The notes under the pieces were generated by a model that worked only from the letters and a program-made list of their open reading frames with translations, was not told the origin of the DNA and ran no database searches. Positions 59,783 through 64,000 of a stretch of 64,000 bases of DNA are shown piece after piece. Numbering within the stretch: position 1 is the first letter of the stretch; the number at the start of each line of letters is the position of its first letter. The position numbers were made by a program, and so were the translations under genes. The DNA is from Streptomyces sp. LX-29 (GTDB taxonomy: Bacteria > Actinomycetota > Actinomycetes > Streptomycetales > Streptomycetaceae). Location: positions 7,635,559 through 7,699,558 of the forward strand of contig NZ_CP089746.1 in the NCBI RefSeq assembly GCF_029541745.1, in the 5' to 3' direction.

Positions 59783-60460
59783 TCACAGCAGCCCGGCCGC
59801 CACCCTCAGGTCGGCCACCAGGCCCTGGTACACCGCCTCACGGTCGTCCGCGCGCAGCACGGCCGAGGGGTGGATGGTCGCCACCAGACACTCGCCCGAC
59901 GGCGCGTAGCCGTCCACGGCCGGGCACGGCAGCAGCATCCCGCGCTGTCGCGTCACCCGGAACGAGGGGCCGAGCAGCGCCTTCCCGGCCGTGGCGCCGA
60001 GCGCGACGATCACCTCGGGGTCGACCAGCCGCAACTCGGCGCCGAGCCACGGCCTGCACGCCGTCAGCTCGTGCAGGTTCGGGGTCTTGTGGATACGGCG
60101 TTTGCCGCGCTCGGGGACGAGCGTGAACTTGAAGTGCTTGACGGCGTTGGTCACGTACGCCTGGTCCTGGTCGATCCCCGCCTCTTCCAGGGCGCGCGTC
60201 AGCACCCCGCCGGCCGGGCCGACGAACGGCCGCCCGCGCCGGTCCTCCTGATCGCCCGGCTGCTCGCCGACGAGGACGATCCGCGCACCGGCGTCGCCCT
60301 CCCCGAAGACCGTCTGGGTGGCCTCCCGGTGCAGCGGGCAGCCCCGGCACTCCGCGGCCGCCTTCCGCAGCGCGGCCAGCCCGCCCCTGCGCGGCACGAA
60401 CGGCTCGGCGGAGTACGCCTCCTCCGGCTCCGCCCCGTCCTCACCCTCGACGTCCGCCAT
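59783..60460 (-). CDS. UdgX-type uracil-DNA glycosylase
   Basis: 225 residues. Motif A GEQPGDQEDRRGRPFVGPAG and motif B HPSAVLRA of family 4-like UDGs. The UdgX-specific loop KRRIH lies at residues 120-124; its His bonds covalently to the sugar after uracil excision in Mycobacterium UdgX. Cys38, Cys41 and later Cys (TACRPW, LLPCPAV) fit the 4Fe-4S site. It lies 13 bp after a hemerythrin gene on the same strand. Confidence 0.87.
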   Translation of the reverse strand: MADVEGEDGAEPEEAYSAEPFVPRRGGLAALRKAAAECRGCPLHREATQTVFGEGDAGARIVLVGEQPGDQEDRRGRPFVGPAGGVLTRALEEAGIDQDQAYVTNAVKHFKFTLVPERGKRRIHKTPNLHELTACRPWLGAELRLVDPEVIVALGATAGKALLGPSFRVTRQRGMLLPCPAVDGYAPSGECLVATIHPSAVLRADDREAVYQGLVADLRVAAGLL

Positions 60461-60473
60461 GGGTTTCCCGGGG

Positions 60474-61037
60474 TCAGCCCTGCCGACCGCGTCCGCTGAG
60501 CATGTCGCGTACGCGGTCGACCATGCCGGCCCCGGGAGCGAGGAGCTTGTTCGCGGGCGGGGTGTCGGGGGCCGCGGGGTGCGGCCGGGTCGGAGCCATC
60601 TTCTTGGCCCGCCGGATCTTGTCGCCCAGTTTGTCGAGGTCGCCGGCGGAGCAGGATTCGGACAGCAGCGGGAAGAGGCGACCCTCCTCGTCGGCGATGT
60701 GCGAGGTCACGGCCTCCTTCAGCCGGCTGATCAGCGCGTCGAAACGGTGCTCGTCCGCGTCGCAGCCCTCCAGCTCCTTGAGCATGCGTTCCACGGCGCT
60801 GTGGTCGTCGATCTCCTTGTCGGCCAGGTCGTCGCCGTCGTCCACGAAGCGGCGCACCGCGGGGTAGAGGTACTCCTCCTCCGCCACGGAGTGGCGCACC
60901 AACTCGATGGTCAGCTGATCGGCCAGGCGCCGCCGCTCGCCGTCTCCCGCCGGCAGTGCCCCGATCCGCTCGAAGAGCGACTCCACTTCGCGGTGGTCAG
61001 CAGTCAACTCCGCGATGACGTTTCCGCCGTGCCCCAT
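60474..61037 (-). CDS. hemerythrin HHE-domain protein
   Basis: 187 residues. Di-iron four-helix bundle ligands: ELTADHREVESLFERI, ELVRHSVAEEEYLYPAV (HxxxE), EIDDHSAVERMLKELE and VTSHIADEEGRLFPLL (HxxxE). The C-terminal 50 residues are Lys/Pro-rich and lie outside the fold. Such proteins sense or buffer O2, NO or iron. Probably co-transcribed with udgX, upstream of it. Confidence 0.87.
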   Translation of the reverse strand: MGHGGNVIAELTADHREVESLFERIGALPAGDGERRRLADQLTIELVRHSVAEEEYLYPAVRRFVDDGDDLADKEIDDHSAVERMLKELEGCDADEHRFDALISRLKEAVTSHIADEEGRLFPLLSESCSAGDLDKLGDKIRRAKKMAPTRPHPAAPDTPPANKLLAPGAGMVDRVRDMLSGRGRQG

Positions 61038-61458
61038 GATCAGCCTGCTCTCTCGTTGTCTCCGGAGGGAAGTCCGCTTTTCCGCACGAGCTCTTTCGTC
61101 TCCTGCTGCGAGTCGCGTCGTACCGCACCTCGTGGGGGTGCCGACGGCACTCAGCCGCTATACCTCCCACCTTCCCCTGCCGGTGACCGCGCCCGGCCCG
61201 GCCTTCCACCCGGATGGACTCCTTTCGCCGGCCCCGGCGGCCAATTCGGCCGCAAGCGCGGACCGGTCGGTCTCGGCCCTGTCAATTCACGGAGATCGTT
61301 CACTCTGACGAGGGATGAGAAGAGAGCGCATCACCCGGACGCGCAGGGCGTTCGCGATCCACGCCGCGAGGACATGCCGTCATCATGAAGGGAAACCGCA
61401 TCCCGATGTCCTCGGGTGACGCGATGGGGTGTTCGACCCACAGGAAGGCAGAGAACTC
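61038..61458. other. 421-bp gene-free divergent region
   Basis: No gene with coding character in either strand. It must hold the promoters for the hemerythrin-udgX operon and ctaD. A 13-bp palindrome GTGCCGACGGCAC lies at 61138-61150. AT-richer stretches at 61060-61100 and 61275-61330 could be promoters, but I could not assign -10/-35 boxes. Confidence 0.5.
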
Positions 61459-63189
61459 ATGTCGACGACCGCGGAACACACGGCGGCCCCTGTTCGGGAG
61501 CGGCCCGGCATGGGAGCGATCATCGTCGATTGGGTGACGACCACCGACCACAAGAAAATCGGTCACCTCTATCTGATCACCTCATTCATCTTCTTTCTCT
61601 TCGGTGGAGTTCTCGCGTTGCTGATGCGGGCCGAGCTGGCGCGGCCCGGTGTGCAGATCATCTCCAATGAGCAGTTCAACCAGGCATTCACCATGCACGG
61701 CACGGTCATGCTTCTGCTGTTCGCCACGCCCACCTTCGCGGGGTTCGCCAACGCGGTCATGCCCCTGCAGATCGGATCCCCCGATGTGGCGTTCCCCCGG
61801 CTGAACATGCTGTCGTACTGGCTGTTCCTCTTCGGCGGGCTGATCGCCCTCGGTGGACTGGTGACCCCGGACGGCGGCCCGGACTTCGGATGGACCGCCT
61901 ATACGCCGCTCAGCGGCGAGGTACGCACACCCGGGATCGGCGCCGACATGTGGATCATGGGGTTGGCGCTCGCGGGTTTCGGCACGATCCTCGGGTCGGT
62001 CAACTTCATCGCCACCATCGTGTGCATGCGCGCCCCCGGAATGACGATGTTCCGGATGTCCATCTTCACCTGGAACATCCTGCTGACGTCGATCCTGGTG
62101 CTGCTCGCCTTTCCGATCCTGGCCGCCGCGCTGCTCGTGCTGGAATCCGACCGCAAGTTCGGATCGCTGGTCTTCGCCCCCGAAAATGGCGGGGCCCTGC
62201 TGTGGCAGCACCTGTTCTGGTTCTTCGGCCATCCGGAGGTCTACATCATCGCGTTGCCGTTCTTCGGCATCGTCACCGAGATCTTTCCTGCGTTCTCCAG
62301 GAAGCCGATCTTCGGATACGCGGGCCTGGTGGGTGCCACCATCGCCATCGCCGGGCTCTCGGTCACCGTATGGGCGCACCACATGTTCGCCACCGGTGCC
62401 GTGCTCCTCCCGTTCTTCTCCTTCATGACGTTCCTGATCGCCGTGCCCACCGGAGTCAAGTTCTTCAACTGGGTCGGAACCATGTGGTCTGGGTCGCTCT
62501 CCTTCGAGACGCCCATGCTCTGGTCGGTGGGATTCCTGGTCACCTTCCTCTTCGGCGGTCTGACGGGAATCATCCTCGCCTCGCCGCCCATGGACTTCGA
62601 GGTCACGGACAGCTATTTCGTCGTCGCCCACTTCCACTACGTGGTCTTCGGGACCGTCGTCTTCGCCACCTTCGCGGGCTTCTATTTCTGGTGGCCCAAG
62701 ATGACGGGCAAGATGCTGGACGAAAGGCTGGGGAAGATGCATTTCTGGACCCTGTTCATCGGCTTCCACACCACGTTCCTGGTCCAGCACTGGCTCGGCG
62801 CGGAGGGAATGCCCCGCCGCTATGCCGACTACCTTGCCGTCGACGGGTTCACCACCCTCAACTCCCTGTCCACCATCGGTTCCTTCCTCCTCGGCCTGTC
62901 CACCCTTCCGTTCCTCTACAACCTCTGGAAGACCGCCAAGTACGGCAAGAAGGTCGAGGTCGACGACCCGTGGGGCTACGGCCGCTCACTGGAGTGGGCC
63001 ACCTCCTGCCCACCCCCCAGGCACAACTTCCTCACCCTGCCCCGGATCCGCAGCGAGTCACCCGCCTTCGACCTGCACCACCCGGACGTGGCCGCCCTGG
63101 AGCGCTTGGAGAACGTCTCCTACCGAGACGTCGTCGAACCCGGGAAGGGCCTGGCGCCGCCGCTGGGAGACGAGGAGCGGGGGAAGTGA
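61459..63189 (+). CDS. ctaD: cytochrome c oxidase subunit I (aa3 type)
   Basis: 576 residues from the ATG at 61459 (AGGAAGG upstream). Twelve spans. Haem/copper ligands: FTMHGTVMLLLFATP (low-spin haem His), FWFFGHPEVYIIALP (CuB His with the Tyr crosslink), VWAHHMFATGA (CuB His pair) and YFVVAHFHYVVFG (haem His pair). The C-terminus is extended in the actinobacterial way. No ctaC, ctaE or qcr genes lie nearby, so this is a second, stand-alone copy rather than the main respiratory cluster. Confidence 0.93.
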   Translation: MSTTAEHTAAPVRERPGMGAIIVDWVTTTDHKKIGHLYLITSFIFFLFGGVLALLMRAELARPGVQIISNEQFNQAFTMHGTVMLLLFATPTFAGFANAVMPLQIGSPDVAFPRLNMLSYWLFLFGGLIALGGLVTPDGGPDFGWTAYTPLSGEVRTPGIGADMWIMGLALAGFGTILGSVNFIATIVCMRAPGMTMFRMSIFTWNILLTSILVLLAFPILAAALLVLESDRKFGSLVFAPENGGALLWQHLFWFFGHPEVYIIALPFFGIVTEIFPAFSRKPIFGYAGLVGATIAIAGLSVTVWAHHMFATGAVLLPFFSFMTFLIAVPTGVKFFNWVGTMWSGSLSFETPMLWSVGFLVTFLFGGLTGIILASPPMDFEVTDSYFVVAHFHYVVFGTVVFATFAGFYFWWPKMTGKMLDERLGKMHFWTLFIGFHTTFLVQHWLGAEGMPRRYADYLAVDGFTTLNSLSTIGSFLLGLSTLPFLYNLWKTAKYGKKVEVDDPWGYGRSLEWATSCPPPRHNFLTLPRIRSESPAFDLHHPDVAALERLENVSYRDVVEPGKGLAPPLGDEERGK

Positions 63190-63572
63190 CGCGCCGGACG
63201 CGCCGGGCGCGCCAGACGCGGCGGCGGGAGGCGGCGGCCGACGCGCCGAGGGGACTCGCCCAGCTGGAGACGTATGTGTACTGCCAGGGCGAGATCGGCA
63301 ACGCGCGAAAGGAAGCCGAGGCGTTCGCCCGGGGCATGCCCTGGCTCACCGCCGCGCAGCACGAGGAGGTCGTGCGCCGCTTCGCGAAGGCACGCCTGGA
63401 GCTCTCCCGCACCCTGCTGCGTGAGCTCGCGCAGCGACGCGAGGACCTGGGACGCGAGTACGCGGCCCGCTACGAGGCGCTGCAAGGCCGGCTGAAGTCG
63501 CTCTGCGCCGGGGTGCTGATCAGCGTGTCCTTCCTGGCCACTGGCATCGCGCTCGTCATGACGCTGCGCTGA
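63186..63572 (+). CDS. small protein with C-terminal membrane anchor, coupled to ctaD
   Basis: 128 residues from the GTG at 63186, overlapping the ctaD stop (GTGA). The N-terminus is very Arg-rich, the middle helical and charged (EVVRRFAKARLELSRTLLRE, YAARYEALQGRLKSL), and the end one span (AGVLISVSFLATGIALVM). I do not recognise the family. Coupling suggests a role with this oxidase copy, for example a small accessory subunit, but that is inference. Confidence 0.65.
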   Translation: MTRRTRRARQTRRREAAADAPRGLAQLETYVYCQGEIGNARKEAEAFARGMPWLTAAQHEEVVRRFAKARLELSRTLLRELAQRREDLGREYAARYEALQGRLKSLCAGVLISVSFLATGIALVMTLR

Positions 63573-63592
63573 CCCGCTCGTAACGCCCCACC

Positions 63593-63624
63593 GGCGGGCG
63601 GCCGGACGCAGTCCGCCGCCCGCC
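63593..63624 (+). terminator. 14-bp-stem hairpin after the ctaD operon
   Basis: GGCGGGCGG-c-CGGAC, loop GCA, GTCCG-CCGCCCGCC with one bulged C, 21 bp after the stop at 63572. Confidence 0.75.
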
Positions 63625-63847
63625 GCGCCGGCCCCCGCACGCGGCGTCGAAGACCCCCGGAGACAGCGGTCGCCGTGGGGTGCCGGGACCGGAGCGGCCT
63701 TCGTCGTGCGCGGGTCCGAAGGACGTGCGAGCGTGGAAGGAGGGGCGCCGGCGCCGGGAGCGGAGGCGCCTTCGACGGCCTCTTCGACGGCTCGCTTCGG
63801 CGGGCTGGAGAGGACGGGCCGTGGTGGTCAGGGACGGGGAGGTTTCC

Positions 63848-64000
63848 GTGCAGCTGTCCTTCCTCGATCGGCTCTACGAGCAGCCCGGTCCCTGGGCCAG
63901 CGTGTATCTGGACACCTCGCGGGACATCGACGACCCGGACAAGGCGATCGCCCTGCGGTGGCGGCACCTGCGCGACGAGCTGGTGGCCGGTGGCGCGGAC
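63848..64000 (+). CDS. baeRF/Vms1-like release-factor-family protein (partial, 3' part outside window)
   Basis: 51 residues visible from the GTG at 63848, supported by GGGGAGG 5 nt upstream. The start QLSFLDRLYEQPGPWASVYL and then DTSRDIDDPDKAIALRWRHL are typical of the actinobacterial eRF1-like (baeRF2) family, whose members are thought to act on stalled or hibernating ribosomes. Only the N-terminus can be judged. Confidence 0.65.
   Translation, partial: MQLSFLDRLYEQPGPWASVYLDTSRDIDDPDKAIALRWRHLRDELVAGGAD

Overview
The window is a very GC-rich (about 73%) actinomycete chromosome segment and reads as Streptomyces. The signs are frequent GTG/TTG starts, GTGA/ATGA overlapping operons, rare TTA codons, Lrp/PaaX/LacI/KstR2/Nur-type regulators, an ergothioneine cluster and a Rpf-LysM-M23 cell-wall enzyme. 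About 56 protein genes are supported, including two cut by the window ends and one leader peptide. I found no rRNA, tRNA or CRISPR array.

Region 0-14.4 kb. A C4/amino-acid block (malic enzyme, aspartate ammonia-lyase, asparaginase) sits opposite an Lrp/AsnC regulator, with nested inverted repeats between them. A VOC protein, a membrane protein and an exported S12 serine hydrolase follow. Next come two tandem XRE-TPR regulators that share a 69-bp identical upstream block, with two paralogous small genes downstream. A DUF3995-like membrane protein, a crotonase/AidB-like pair and a divergent PaaX regulator close the region.

Region 14.4-31.6 kb. A LacI regulator, a methyltransferase and a 2OG-Fe(II) oxygenase preceded by a cysteine-type leader peptide lead into an accessory catabolic island. 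This island carries a nearly complete KstR2-type gene set for steroid C/D-ring (HIP) catabolism: FadE31/32-like pair, IpdF, KstR2, FadA6, IpdC, IpdB, IpdA, EchA20 and two SDRs. Two KstR2-like operators lie in its two divergent promoters. The island is full of minisatellites, some between genes and some inside the enzymes. A FAD oxidase and a decayed hydrolase fragment lie at its edge. FadD3, FadE30 and ring A/B genes are not in the window.

Region 31.8-45.7 kb. After a Rpf-LysM-M23 cell-wall enzyme comes a high-mannose N-glycan utilisation operon read leftward: sugar ABC transporter, GH5 beta-mannosidase-like enzyme, GH85 endo-beta-N-acetylglucosaminidase and GH38 alpha-mannosidase. A divergent LacI regulator faces it across two operators. 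An IS110-family element is inserted between the GH5 and GH85 genes, in opposite orientation.

Region 45.7-64 kb. It holds egtABCD (ergothioneine), a quinone oxidoreductase with an acyl-CoA dehydrogenase pair, a Nur-box-preceded nik-type ABC transporter, a hemerythrin-UdgX operon, an orphan cytochrome c oxidase subunit I with a small membrane protein, and the start of a release-factor-like (baeRF) protein.
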